Below, in pieces: positions 9,993 to 20,804 of a stretch of DNA of 38,873 nt (positions within the stretch are counted from its first letter, which is position 1; every line of letters starts with the position of its first letter). Source of the DNA: Carex sylvatica. Lineage: Eukaryota > Streptophyta > Magnoliopsida > Poales > Cyperaceae. The notes under the pieces were generated by a model. The model had not been told where the DNA came from, ran no database searches, and saw only the letters and a list, made by a program, of their open reading frames with translations. The DNA is taken from NCBI GenBank assembly GCA_964058845.1, contig CAXKVR010000657.1, positions 2,501-41,373 of the forward strand, in the 5' to 3' direction. The position numbers and the translations under genes are program-made.

Positions 9993-11672
9993 ATGGGCCG
10001 CAGTTGGATGTACGAAATATCACGTCTATCTGATGAATATATGACAGGTGTCGAGGAATTTATCAGAGTTGCTACGGAAGATATGGTGAATAAGGGGAGT
10101 GCACTGATGTCATGTCCTTGTCGTGATTGTAACAATGGTCAAAAATTCTCCAACTTGAACCAAGTGAGGAACCATTTAATCCGATATAAGTGTTGGTTAT
10201 GGCACGGTGAGAGTTTGTCAACCGACATAGGTACTGGTACTGAGCATCAGAAATACCATACCGGTGGAAATGACGGGAATGATCTACAGGGATTGGAAAC
10301 CGATATATGCGCTCGTACTGAGGATCAGGAATACCATACCGAAGAAAATGGTGATATGGTGGTAGATAGATGTGATAATTTTGATCAAATGTTACGTGAT
10401 TTAGAAGAGAATTTTGATAATGATAAGCAGTATTATTTATTTGAGAATTTGTATGAAGATTCTAATAAGGAATTGTATCTTGGTTGTTCTAAATTTTCAA
10501 AATTGAAAGGTGCATTAAAATTGTATAACCTTAAAACATCTAACGGTTGGAGTGATAGAAGTTTTACTGAGTTATTACAAACTTTAAAAGAAATACTTCC
10601 GGATGGAAACGAGATACCACCAAATGTTTATGAAGCGAAGAAAATATTGTGCCCAGTGGATTTAGAAGTTCAAATAATACATGCGTGTCCAAATGATTGT
10701 ATATTATATCGATCCGAGTATAAAGATCTTCACGAGTGTCCAAAATGTGGTGCATCACGTTACAAACCAAAGCAGTTAACCGGCGATAAAAGTGATGATT
10801 ACAAACCAAATAAAGGGCCTCCGGCAAAAGCATTGTGGTACCTCCCAGTGAAACCGAGATTGAAACGTTTGTTCTCAAATGCTAAAGATGCGAAATTAGT
10901 ACGTTGGCATGCCGATAATCGAAAAAAAGACGGGAAATTACGGCACCCCGCTGATTCTCCTCAGTGGAGAAATATTGACAGAGAGTTCCCCGAATTCGGA
11001 TGTGACCCTAGAAATCTTAAGCTTGGGCTGAGTGCAGATGGAATAAATTCGCACAGTAGCATGAGCAGCAAGCACAGCAGTTGGCCAGTTTTATTGTGCA
11101 TTTATAATCTTCCGCCTTGGTTATGTATGAAACGCAAATACATCATGTTGACCTTGCTCATATCAGGACCCAAATAGCCCGGGAACGACATAGATGTGTA
11201 TTTAGCGCCATTGGTCGATGATTTAAAAGAATTATGGCAACCCGGAGTGCAGATATTTGATGCATACAGTAAGAAGAAATTCACTTTACAGGCCATGATT
11301 TTCTGCACCATTAATGATTTTCCGGCTTATGGAAATTTGTCAGGTTACAGTGTCAAAGGAGAGAAAGCATGCCATGTTTGCCTAGAAGATACAGTCGATG
11401 TGTGGCTACCTAATTCCTCTAAAAATGTGTACATGGGTCATCGTAGATTTCTTCCTGCCAACCATGCACACCGAAAGAGAAATAAAGAATTCAATGGAAA
11501 GACCAAGAATACTAGAGTAAATTATCCGTTGACCGGTAAAGTTATTTATTCGTGAGTGAATGATATCAAAGTTCAATTTGAAAATTTTTAAAAAAAGGTG
11601 GTGAGAAAGAAAGGGGCACCAAAAATTAGTTGGAAGAAGAGGTCAATATTCTGGGATTTACCATACTGGCAG
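9993..11672 (+). pseudogene. TNP2-type CACTA transposase, 5' part (first copy)
   Basis: This is the N-terminal half of a CACTA transposase, the DDE enzyme that cuts and joins the transposon ends. I start it at the ATG giving MGRSWMY because that is the family's usual N-terminus; a TTG two codons upstream is not needed. Residues 1-73 are the Transpos_assoc domain with CPCRDC at 41-46. From about residue 175 the Transposase_21 (TNP2) domain runs through ACPNDCILYR, CPKCGASRY, DSPQWR and LGLSADGIN, and the Asp in the last motif is conserved. Stops interrupt it at codon 395 (TAG, 11175), 521 (TGA, 11553) and 533 (TAA, 11589). Homology reads through all of them in one frame. It ends at PYWQ where an LTR begins, and the original continuation is at 24527. 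Confidence 0.92.
11668..11672. repeat. GGCAG target-site duplication, copied beside the duplicate LTR
   Basis: GGCAG directly precedes the LTR that starts at 11673. The same five bases precede the LTR at 17090 and follow the LTR ending at 24521. This copy exists because the tandem duplication carried the edge of the insertion with it. Confidence 0.9.
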
Positions 11673-13277
11673 TGTTCACACAAAAGAGTATGGTACAAAG
11701 TTTCAGTACAGCAAGCTGTACATTTTAACCTTTAATACACCTTCGGTTCAGACTGCAAGTGCACAGTCCTATCGAATAGTATATAGTCAGGTATCGATCA
11801 CAGGGACGGTTCAAATCTAAACCGGACTCTACTTAAATCAATTAAAGACTAGAAGTGAGAAATGGTTGGTTTTTGGTATTTAATTCCTAATCAGTTCAAT
11901 AACAATAATTTAAATGAAAGACAGTAAATAAACTGGGTTTAAATCAATGATAAAAGGCATTTCCAGGGTTTCAGACTTATCTCAGTTCTGCCTCTCAGTC
12001 CCTGACACGGACCGTGTAGTTTCCTACACGGGTCGTATCAGATTACACGGGTCGTGTACTCTCATACACGGGTCGTGTGGACTTCGAGTTAATGCACCAG
12101 TCACTGTTTCTTTACGTGGTTCCTTTGTGTAGGGTTCAACTGACCAGACCTAATGTTTCTAAATCTCAACTGTCGTATTTTGGTTTATTAACTTGGTATG
12201 GAATCTGCAATGTCTGCCCTCTTTGGGCTCTAAACCTCAACTATCGTATGTTGGTTCGAGTTACCAAGTTACTTGTTTGAAATACTAAAGACATCCTCTT
12301 ATCCGTCGATAAGAGGAAATATTCACCTTTCGGCTACTAGTTGGTTTCCCCTGTCGGATCACTAATCCTACCTCATGTACTTAGTCTGGTTGAAAGATCA
12401 AATTGGACATAGTACCTTATAGATGTGGCCTCATCTAGTGGTCAAACCAAATAATAATCAAACAATTCAAACTAAGCAATTAAAATTAATCACAATCAAG
12501 TAAACACAAATTTCAACGTAAAAATCCAATAACTAGATGCAAAACAAAACATTCGATTACATCTTAATCCTAGAAACAAATAAAACTACTCAAACATAGT
12601 ACTAAAACAGATAACAAAGATAAAAGAATAAGAATTCATTCTAAAATCCGAAGTACAAAGAAGATCCACAATAAAAACTCGCGTCTTTTGCTTCTCAACT
12701 TCGTCTCCAAGCAATAGCCGTCAATCCCTAATCCTAGAATTGTCTCTCTGCTCCAGAATGCCTCTCTGGTGCAAGAAATCCCGTTTATATAGGCTTTGGC
12801 CGACTTTCCTTCCTTCAGATTTCTTTCTGGATTTGTCTGATACGACCCGTATCAAAATTGACACGGACCGTACAGAATTTCCAAAAATGCTAGATTGTAG
12901 ATCTTCTCGCCAGCTTTCCGAAAAGTGGTCATACACTCAAAACGGAGCTACGAGTCAAAATCTATGACTGTTTTAAGTTCGGATGCTGAAATTTCAGCAT
13001 TGTTCTGGTCTGGTCGAGGCTGACAAGACCCGGACAAGATGTTGTAAGACCCGTACAAGATGTCGGAAGACCCGTACAAGATGTTGTAAGACCCATGTCA
13101 GAACTTCTCAAATCCAGATTTCTTCTCGATTTCATCTGATTCCCGCAAAGTAAGAACAAACTTGCAGCAGTACCATATTCTATAGATATTCAATGCAATA
13201 TGACTGATTTAATAATTCTAAACACAGGTTTTGGTACAAAATATAGGTCGAAAAGTAGATACGTTTGCGATATATCA
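11673..13277 (-). repeat. Athila-like LTR (duplicate copy, 1605 bp)
   Basis: The plus strand runs TGTTCACAC to GATATATCA, giving TG...CA ends. It is the tandem-duplication copy of the LTR at 17090-18694 and differs from it at one base that I saw (13144). It holds four palindromic CACGG(A/T)CCGTG-like boxes at 12005-12078 and four 21-bp tandem units near 13025-13100. The small open frames in it are not genes: they recur at the same place in all three LTRs and resemble no protein I know. Confidence 0.93.
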
Positions 13278-14307
13278 AATTCCCCCAAGCTGAAATCTTG
13301 CTTGTCCTCAAGCAAAAATCCCAAATCAAGTACCAGGTAGGTCTTTAAATTAACTAAATGCAAGATGAATTCCTAATTGTGAAAGCTTACATGAGTTACT
13401 ATTATCAAGAACCTCGAGAATCACTTTGACAACAATTTGGACTTTTTCTTAACCAATTTTGATTCACCCCACAAATTTACCAATCAAACTTCAAATTATG
13501 AGATGTTTTGATATTTGTAAAGACTAATTACTTGAATTTATCAATATTTCATTTTTCTTCTGAAACAATGCCCTTGTTTGTGGTGATTTCTTTTTTTTCT
13601 CTTTTTCGTCCCCTCAAGCTTGAACCAAGCTTAAGTTAGAAAGTCGCGGACTTCGTATGTTGATATATGCAAAAGTCTTTTAATTTTTTTATCGAGCTCA
13701 AAGGCATCCAGATATATTGTGCCAGTACTCTATTTTATTTTTTTAAAATTGGGAGACGAGCTCAAAGGCGCCCCTAAGGACTTATTGTCAGTACTCTTAT
13801 TTTCTCCATCTTTGCAAAACAATTTGTTTTCTTTTTCATTTGCATATATCATGAATACACACATCCATTGGTATTCTTTCATATCAATGGATATCCCAAT
13901 CTTTCTATTATTTAAAATCTCATTTCCTTATTTTTAAAGGCACAATTCAGTTTCAAAATGCTTTTTCGACATGATTCAAGTTTTCATCTTTTCAAGTTCT
14001 CAAAACAATCTCATTTAAAGCAGTTCTATGGTAAAATATGGGGTTAGTTATAATTAATTTGGGGTCATCCCAATCATAACCAATTTTTTTCACAAAAGTC
14101 CTTAATTCTAATAATTCACGCAAGTTTTCCACCTAAACATGTCCTAAATGCAGATACAGTTTTCTCCTATGCTACCCCCCAAGCTTGAATGAAGCATTGT
14201 CCTCAATGCTTGAATTCACACAAGAAAAAGTAAATAGAAGAAAATATGAAAACTAACCAGACATGGAGAGAGGGGGTGAAGCGGAGGCGCCTCACTGATT
14301 GGTGGGA
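13278..14307 (-). mobile_element. Duplicated tail of the Athila-like element (no genes)
   Basis: This is the copy of 18695-19724. It contains the polypurine tract next to the LTR, an AT-rich untranslated stretch, two related boxes containing GAGCTCAAAGGC (13694 and 13756), and a second polypurine-like block near 14174-14210. It stops inside the retrotransposon at the duplication junction. No coding region was found; the 72-codon frame here shows no similarity I recognise. Confidence 0.85.
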
Positions 14308-14322
14308 TTAGGGTTTATTGGC
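14308..14322. other. Duplication junction filler (TTAGGGTTTATTGGC)
   Basis: Fifteen bases lie between the end of unit A and the start of unit B. They are absent from both outer edges of the duplication, which read GAGGT before 8906 and GGTGGG after 19724. The first ten bases, TTAGGGTTTA, are a telomere-type sequence. Filler DNA of this kind is typical of end-joining repair. Confidence 0.85.
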
Positions 14323-15409
14323 ACATTTGATCATCTCTTTTCTCAAGTTGGCTATTACTAGTAGAGCACCATTTATTGGCTTTATGATTAACTCGATTCA
14401 AACCCTAAACCCTAAATCCTATATATATACAAGTAGTGAGTTATGATCCGGCCCGCTCAAAATCTAAACCTTATAATCTTGATTCAGCTCTTTTGTTAGT
14501 TCCACAAGCTTTTAATTATAAGTTTGAATACCTAGCATCTTCTCACTTCAAGTTTATTTTGATATGTGGAGACTTGGATGCACATGCATATACATATATG
14601 CATATATGCTATATATGAGCTAATATATGAGCTACATATGAGTTATTCTTTATATGTGGAGGTTTTATTTATAAGTTTGAATAATACCTCTTCTTATTTC
14701 AAGATTTGCATGCACACGCTTTTGGGTTTGCTATATATATGCTATATATATATATGCTATAGGAGCATTTTTTTTATTTCAAGTTGTAGGATATATATAT
14801 AACATGCATGTTATGTACATCTCTTAATTAGGTTCCGATCGATGTTTTAATTTTGTAGATTGGTGCAGCGATATATTTTCATCTCACTCGATCCATCATC
14901 GAAAAAAAGTTGTAAGTACAACCTAAAACTCATGTTTAATTAGTTTTGTGCATTAATGTGTTTTTTTTTTGTAAGAGATGTATTTATATTAGCTAGGTAT
15001 GTAGCTAGAGTACTGTCTTATGAGCCACAACCGCATTATTAATGCCTTTAGATCATGATACCCGTTCAAAATTAATCAATTAGGGATTAATTTTGAATAG
15101 TCCCCATTTTGGGACTTCTCTCTGAATACTTTGTCTCATTTAGGATGCGGCCACATGTTAGTCGTGTTTTAGCATTTAAGAAAATTTCGGCAACATTTCC
15201 ACTTAGTTTTCCGAATCTCGGGGAACTAAGGGGAAATGCTGCCAAAATTTTCTTAATTGCTAAAACACGACTAACATATGGCCACTACTGAGACAAAGTA
15301 TTCAGAGAGTGGGATAGGATGGTAACCCGGCCCCATGTAAGCCCTATTGTGAACAGAACTAAGCTCTCCAACCTTGTTCTTAATTAATTGTGTTTTATTA
15401 TAATTGCAC
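14323..15409 (+). promoter_or_regulatory. Second copy of the TNP2 leader region
   Basis: It matches 8906-9992 and includes the telo-box, the TATATA tracts, the small hairpins (15065-15116) and the 191-bp foldback at 15118-15308. The subterminal repeats, the TATA-like sequence and the first leader exon were left outside the duplication, so this copy may have no promoter of its own. Confidence 0.6.
15118..15308. repeat. Long inverted repeat (second copy)
   Basis: It is the same foldback as at 9701-9891 with no difference that I could see. Two copies in direct orientation could both yield hairpin RNA if this region is transcribed. Confidence 0.8.
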
Positions 15410-17089
15410 ATGGGCCGCAGTTGGATGTACGAAATATCACGTCTATCTGATGAATATATGACAGGTGTCGAGGAATTTATCAGAGTTGCTACGGAAGATA
15501 TGGTGAATAAGGAGAGTGCACTGATGTCATGTCCTTGTCGTGATTGTAACAATGGTCAAAAATTCTCCAACTTGAACCAAGTGAGGAACCATTTAATCCG
15601 ATATAAGTGTTGGTTATGGCACGGTGAGAGTTTGTCAACCGACATAGGTACTGGTACTGAGCATCAGAAATACCATACCGGTGGAAATGACGGGAATGAT
15701 CTACAGGGATTGGAAACCGATATATGCGCTCGTACTGAGGATCAGGAATACCATACCGAAGAAAATGGTGATATGGTGGTAGATAGATGTGATAATTTTG
15801 ATCAAATGTTACGTGATTTAGAAGAGAATTTTGATAATGATAAGCAGTATTATTTATTTGAGAATTTGTATGAAGATTCTAATAAGGAATTGTATCTTGG
15901 TTGTTCTAAATTTTCAAAATTGAAAGGTGCATTAAAATTGTATAACCTTAAAACATCTAACGGTTGGAGTGATAGAAGTTTTACTGAGTTATTACAAACT
16001 TTAAAAGAAATACTTCCGGATGGAAACGAGATACCACCAAATGTTTATGAAGCGAAGAAAATATTGTGCCCAGTGGATTTAGAAGTTCAAATAATACATG
16101 CGTGTCCAAATGATTGTATATTATATCGATCCGAGTATAAAGATCTTCACGAGTGTCCAAAATGTGGTGCATCACGTTACAAACCAAAGCAGTTAACCGG
16201 CGATAAAAGTGATGATTACAAACCAAATAAAGGGCCTCCGGCAAAAGCATTGTGGTACCTCCCAGTGAAACCGAGATTGAAACGTTTGTTCTCAAATGCT
16301 AAAGATGCGAAATTAGTACGTTGGCATGCCGATAATCGAAAAAAAGACGGGAAATTACGGCACCCCGCTGATTCTCCTCAGTGGAGAAATATTGACAGAG
16401 AGTTCCCCGAATTCGGATGTGACCCTAGAAATCTTAAGCTTGGGCTGAGTGCAGATGGAATAAATTCGCACAGTAGCATGAGCAGCAAGCACAGCAGTTG
16501 GCCAGTTTTATTGTGCATTTATAATCTTCCGCCTTGGTTATGTATGAAACGCAAATACATCATGTTGACCTTGCTCATATCAGGACCCAAATAGCCCGGG
16601 AACGACATAGATGTGTATTTAGCGCCATTGGTCGATGATTTAAAAGAATTATGGCAACCCGGAGTGCAGATATTTGATGCATACAGTAAGAAGAAATTCA
16701 CTTTACAGGCCATGATTTTCTGCACCATTAATGATTTTCCGGCTTATGGAAATTTGTCAGGTTACAGTGTCAAAGGAGAGAAAGCATGCCATGTTTGCCT
16801 AGAAGATACAGTCGATGTGTGGCTACCTAATTCCTCTAAAAATGTGTACATGGGTCATCGTAGATTTCTTCCTGCCAACCATGCACACCGAAAGAGAAAT
16901 AAAGAATTCAATGGAAAGACCAAGAATACTAGAGTAAATTATCCGTTGACCGGTAAAGTTATTTATTCGTGAGTGAATGATATCAAAGTTCAATTTGAAA
17001 ATTTTTAAAAAAAGGTGGTGAGAAAGAAAGGGGCACCAAAAATTAGTTGGAAGAAGAGGTCAATATTCTGGGATTTACCATACTGGCAG
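15410..17089 (+). pseudogene. TNP2-type CACTA transposase, 5' part (second copy)
   Basis: This duplicates the 560-codon N-terminal half at 9993-11672 and has the same three stops (16592, 16970 and 17006), so they predate the duplication. One substitution was noticed: GGG to GAG, Gly35 to Glu, at 15513. Domains and motifs are as in the first copy: Transpos_assoc, then Transposase_21. It ends in PYWQ at the LTR of the complete retrotransposon. With 24527-26197 it makes up the full-length broken TNP2 gene, interrupted by the 7.4-kb element. Confidence 0.92.
17085..17089. repeat. Target-site duplication GGCAG, 3'-LTR side of the Athila-like element
   Basis: These bases directly adjoin the LTR start at 17090 and match 24522-24526 beyond the other LTR. 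A 5-bp duplication is normal for LTR retrotransposons and shows the element at 17090-24521 is one complete insertion. Confidence 0.93.
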
Positions 17090-18694
17090 TGTTCACACAA
17101 AAGAGTATGGTACAAAGTTTCAGTACAGCAAGCTGTACATTTTAACCTTTAATACACCTTCGGTTCAGACTGCAAGTGCACAGTCCTATCGAATAGTATA
17201 TAGTCAGGTATCGATCACAGGGACGGTTCAAATCTAAACCGGACTCTACTTAAATCAATTAAAGACTAGAAGTGAGAAATGGTTGGTTTTTGGTATTTAA
17301 TTCCTAATCAGTTCAATAACAATAATTTAAATGAAAGACAGTAAATAAACTGGGTTTAAATCAATGATAAAAGGCATTTCCAGGGTTTCAGACTTATCTC
17401 AGTTCTGCCTCTCAGTCCCTGACACGGACCGTGTAGTTTCCTACACGGGTCGTATCAGATTACACGGGTCGTGTACTCTCATACACGGGTCGTGTGGACT
17501 TCGAGTTAATGCACCAGTCACTGTTTCTTTACGTGGTTCCTTTGTGTAGGGTTCAACTGACCAGACCTAATGTTTCTAAATCTCAACTGTCGTATTTTGG
17601 TTTATTAACTTGGTATGGAATCTGCAATGTCTGCCCTCTTTGGGCTCTAAACCTCAACTATCGTATGTTGGTTCGAGTTACCAAGTTACTTGTTTGAAAT
17701 ACTAAAGACATCCTCTTATCCGTCGATAAGAGGAAATATTCACCTTTCGGCTACTAGTTGGTTTCCCCTGTCGGATCACTAATCCTACCTCATGTACTTA
17801 GTCTGGTTGAAAGATCAAATTGGACATAGTACCTTATAGATGTGGCCTCATCTAGTGGTCAAACCAAATAATAATCAAACAATTCAAACTAAGCAATTAA
17901 AATTAATCACAATCAAGTAAACACAAATTTCAACGTAAAAATCCAATAACTAGATGCAAAACAAAACATTCGATTACATCTTAATCCTAGAAACAAATAA
18001 AACTACTCAAACATAGTACTAAAACAGATAACAAAGATAAAAGAATAAGAATTCATTCTAAAATCCGAAGTACAAAGAAGATCCACAATAAAAACTCGCG
18101 TCTTTTGCTTCTCAACTTCGTCTCCAAGCAATAGCCGTCAATCCCTAATCCTAGAATTGTCTCTCTGCTCCAGAATGCCTCTCTGGTGCAAGAAATCCCG
18201 TTTATATAGGCTTTGGCCGACTTTCCTTCCTTCAGATTTCTTTCTGGATTTGTCTGATACGACCCGTATCAAAATTGACACGGACCGTACAGAATTTCCA
18301 AAAATGCTAGATTGTAGATCTTCTCGCCAGCTTTCCGAAAAGTGGTCATACACTCAAAACGGAGCTACGAGTCAAAATCTATGACTGTTTTAAGTTCGGA
18401 TGCTGAAATTTCAGCATTGTTCTGGTCTGGTCGAGGCTGACAAGACCCGGACAAGATGTTGTAAGACCCGTACAAGATGTCGGAAGACCCGTACAAGATG
18501 TTGTAAGACCCATGTCAGAACTTCTCAAATCCAGATTTCTTCTCGATTTCATCTGATTCCTGCAAAGTAAGAACAAACTTGCAGCAGTACCATATTCTAT
18601 AGATATTCAATGCAATATGACTGATTTAATAATTCTAAACACAGGTTTTGGTACAAAATATAGGTCGAAAAGTAGATACGTTTGCGATATATCA
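17090..18694 (-). repeat. 3' LTR of the Athila-like element (1605 bp)
   Basis: TG...CA ends, with the polypurine tract adjoining at 18695. Compared with the 5' LTR it carries at least 23 base substitutions that I counted in its first ~800 bases. It also has a 21-bp repeat unit and a ~25-bp segment that the other LTR lacks. The insertion is therefore clearly older than the tandem duplication. Confidence 0.93.
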
Positions 18695-18708
18695 AATTCC
18701 CCCAAGCT
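18695..18708 (-). other. Polypurine tract of the Athila-like element
   Basis: The minus strand reads AGCTTGGGGGAATT immediately before the 3' LTR, which begins TGATATATCG. This is the expected primer position for plus-strand DNA synthesis. The duplicate lies at 13278-13291. Confidence 0.8.
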
Positions 18709-19708
18709 GAAATCTTGCTTGTCCTCAAGCAAAAATCCCAAATCAAGTACCAGGTAGGTCTTTAAATTAACTAAATGCAAGATGAATTCCTAATTGTGAA
18801 AGCTTACATGAGTTACTATTATCAAGAACCTCGAGAATCACTTTGACAACAATTTGGACTTTTTCTTAACCAATTTTGATTCACCCCACAAATTTACCAA
18901 TCAAACTTCAAATTATGAGATGTTTTGATATTTGTAAAGACTAATTACTTGAATTTATCAATATTTCATTTTTCTTCTGAAACAATGCCCTTGTTTGTGG
19001 TGATTTCTTTTTTTTCTCTTTTTCGTCCCCTCAAGCTTGAACCAAGCTTAAGTTAGAAAGTCGCGGACTTCGTATGTTGATATATGCAAAAGTCTTTTAA
19101 TTTTTTTATCGAGCTCAAAGGCATCCAGATATATTGTGCCAGTACTCTATTTTATTTTTTTAAAATTGGGAGACGAGCTCAAAGGCGCCCCTAAGGACTT
19201 ATTGTCAGTACTCTTATTTTCTCCATCTTTGCAAAACAATTTGTTTTCTTTTTCATTTGCATATATCATGAATACACACATCCATTGGTATTCTTTCATA
19301 TCAATGGATATCCCAATCTTTCTATTATTTAAAATCTCATTTCCTTATTTTTAAAGGCACAATTCAGTTTCAAAATGCTTTTTCGACATGATTCAAGTTT
19401 TCATCTTTTCAAGTTCTCAAAACAATCTCATTTAAAGCAGTTCTATGGTAAAATATGGGGTTAGTTATAATTAATTTGGGGTCATCCCAATCATAACCAA
19501 TTTTTTTCACAAAAGTCCTTAATTCTAATAATTCACGCAAGTTTTCCACCTAAACATGTCCTAAATGCAGATACAGTTTTCTCCTATGCTACCCCCCAAG
19601 CTTGAATGAAGCATTGTCCTCAATGCTTGAATTCACACAAGAAAAAGTAAATAGAAGAAAATATGAAAACTAACCAGACATGGAGAGAGGGGGTGAAGCG
19701 GAGGCGCC
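18709..19708 (-). mobile_element. Untranslated tail of the Athila-like element
   Basis: This AT-rich stretch has no gene that I can support. It holds a second polypurine-like block at 19591-19627, whose minus strand reads GAGGACAATGC followed by AAGCTTGGGGGG. The same GAGGACAA-to-GGGGG layout recurs next to the LTR at 18695-18730. Such paired blocks are familiar in the 3' region of Athila-type elements. Two GAGCTCAAAGGC boxes lie at about 19111 and 19173. Confidence 0.6.
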
Positions 19709-20092
19709 TCACTGATTGGTGGGAGGTGGGTCGGGTGGATCTGGGCGGAGCGCCCACCTCTGAGGTGCACGGATGGTGTGCTGGTCTGCACGGCCCGAAT
19801 GATATCTGTACGGTCCGTGTGAACTGGCGCTGATTCTGCTGGTATGGAAGGTGGCTGGTTTCGTGCATGTGAACTTCTCAAGCAAATCTCCGATCACAGT
19901 TTGCTGAGCTTGCATTATAATACTCCAAATCCTCATTTGTAGAGCTTTCAAATCATCCAAGAGGTTGGGGTTGGCTGGAAATAGTTTGAGTTCAAGAGTT
20001 GGTTGCTCTGTCTGGGCTGGGATACGGTCCGTATGAGATGAGTCCGATCCGTGTACTGCCCCTGTGTGAGCCTTGTGCGCCCCGTGTTCCAT
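19709..20092 (-). CDS. Uncharacterised 127-codon frame in the retrotransposon
   Basis: I do not recognise this product. It lies after protease, where reverse transcriptase would be expected, and shows none of that enzyme's motifs. Residues ~35-70 (LELKLFPANPNLLDDLKALQ and onward to DLLEKF) look helical. The flanking HTDR and DRIPAQ stretches are translations of the repeated palindromic CACGG-CCGTG DNA motif and not a protein signature. The frame crosses the duplication edge at 19724, so its last few codons differ from unit A. It may be a remnant of the spacer or 3' coding region, or a chance frame. Confidence 0.25.
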   Translation of the reverse strand: MEHGAHKAHTGAVHGSDSSHTDRIPAQTEQPTLELKLFPANPNLLDDLKALQMRIWSIIMQAQQTVIGDLLEKFTCTKPATFHTSRISASSHGPYRYHSGRADQHTIRAPQRWALRPDPPDPPPTNQ

Positions 20093-20165
20093 CGCCAGCT
20101 ACTCTGATTATGGGGCACGGACCGTGTGAGATGCATGCAGTCCGTGTGTCAGGTCCTCCAGAGTT

Positions 20166-20804
20166 TCAGACCTTTGCTTCTGTTGCAAGCACCTTCTCTT
20201 GAGCAGCGTTCTTCTCCTGTAATTCAGATAAATAATCAGGATATTTTTTAAAAAATTTACCATAATCCTCACAGCTTTGTTCCTTGACCAATTGGTCAAC
20301 CACGTCGATCGCACAGCATGTTTCTGGTTTATCTTGTTCAGATGGGTACTTCATAGCTCGATTGAGGTTGAACTGGACCTTTTCGTCTCTAATCCGCAGA
20401 GTCAGGGTTCCATTCTCCACGTCAATGAGTGTTCGAGCTGTCTTTAAAAATGGTCGTCCCAGAATGATAGGGATTTCCTTGTCCTCCTCCATCTCTATGA
20501 CAACAAAGTCAACAAGTACATAAAACTTGCCAACCAGAACTGGCACATCCTCCACTATCCCAAGTGGTAGCCTGACAGAAGAATCAGCAAGCTGTAAATT
20601 CATGCGCGTGGGTTTGAGCTCGCCTACTCCCATGCGCTCAAAGATAGTGCGTGGCATGAGACTCACGCTGGCCCCTAAGTCACATAGTGCTCGCTTAATG
20701 GTAGCTTTCCCGATTTGGCAAGGAATGGAGAATTTACCTGGATCTTCTAGTTTTGGCGGGAGCTCACTACTCAAGATTGCGCTGCACTGCTCTGTGAGTT
20801 TCAC
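20166..20804 (-). pseudogene. Athila-type retropepsin (aspartic protease) domain
   Basis: This 212-codon frame holds the retroviral-type aspartic protease that would process the polyprotein inside the virus-like particle. Residues 15-25 (LPPKLEDPGKF) lead into the domain. The catalytic Asp is in CDLGASVSLMP at about residues 41-51, and IPIILGRPFLKT near residues 111-122 supplies the conserved ILG flap-end motif. The typical Athila spacing is kept and no stop lies within it. The upstream gag frame joins it only through a frameshift near 20804. It ends in an Ala/Glu-rich stretch with a stop where the polymerase should follow. Confidence 0.85.

Larger units (their letters stand above)
8906..14307. 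repeat. Tandem duplication, unit A (5402 bp)
   Basis: This segment is repeated 5417 bp downstream at 14323-19724. It spans the TNP2 leader, the first 560 codons of TNP2, one LTR and about 1 kb of retrotransposon internal DNA. I noticed only two differences: 10096 G versus 15513 A, which changes a Gly codon to Glu, and 13144 C versus 18561 T in the LTR. Because it includes retrotransposon sequence, it arose after that insertion. Confidence 0.95.
14323..19724. repeat. Tandem duplication, unit B (5402 bp)
   Basis: This is the second copy of 8906-14307, offset by 5417 bp. It contains a second TNP2 leader with telo-box (14400-14416) and foldback (15118-15308), the second TNP2 5' pseudogene, the LTR that forms the 3' end of the complete retrotransposon, and the retrotransposon tail. 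Its right edge at 19724 runs straight into the rest of the retrotransposon, so this copy keeps the ancestral right-hand connection while unit A keeps the ancestral left-hand one. Confidence 0.95.

Noticed and set aside
10564..10878. Minus-strand 104-codon frame opposite TNP2 (also 15981-16295)
   Set aside because: It is antisense shadow of a strongly recognisable transposase frame and has no similarity of its own.
12005..12078. CRISPR-like repeat array
   Set aside because: The spacing is regular but the motifs are palindromic boxes in a plant LTR with no unique spacers; CRISPR arrays are prokaryotic.
11947..12967. Frames of 61-75 codons inside the LTRs
   Set aside because: They occur in all three LTRs at equivalent places, overlap on both strands and match no known protein; they are LTR sequence.
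11673..18694. A separate LTR retrotransposon bounded by the LTRs at 11673 and 17090
   Set aside because: The enclosed DNA is a duplicated CACTA leader, TNP2 and a retrotransposon tail, with no primer-binding site or gag. The true partner LTR is at 22963.
8906..19724. Treating the 5.4-kb repeat as an assembly artefact
   Set aside because: Two base differences and a 15-bp filler at the junction, absent from both outer edges, argue for a real duplication. Read evidence would still be decisive.
19709..20136. Envelope-like or polymerase gene after the protease
   Set aside because: No reverse transcriptase, integrase, signal peptide or membrane segment is visible; several overlapping frames arise from the repeated CACGG-CCGTG motif.
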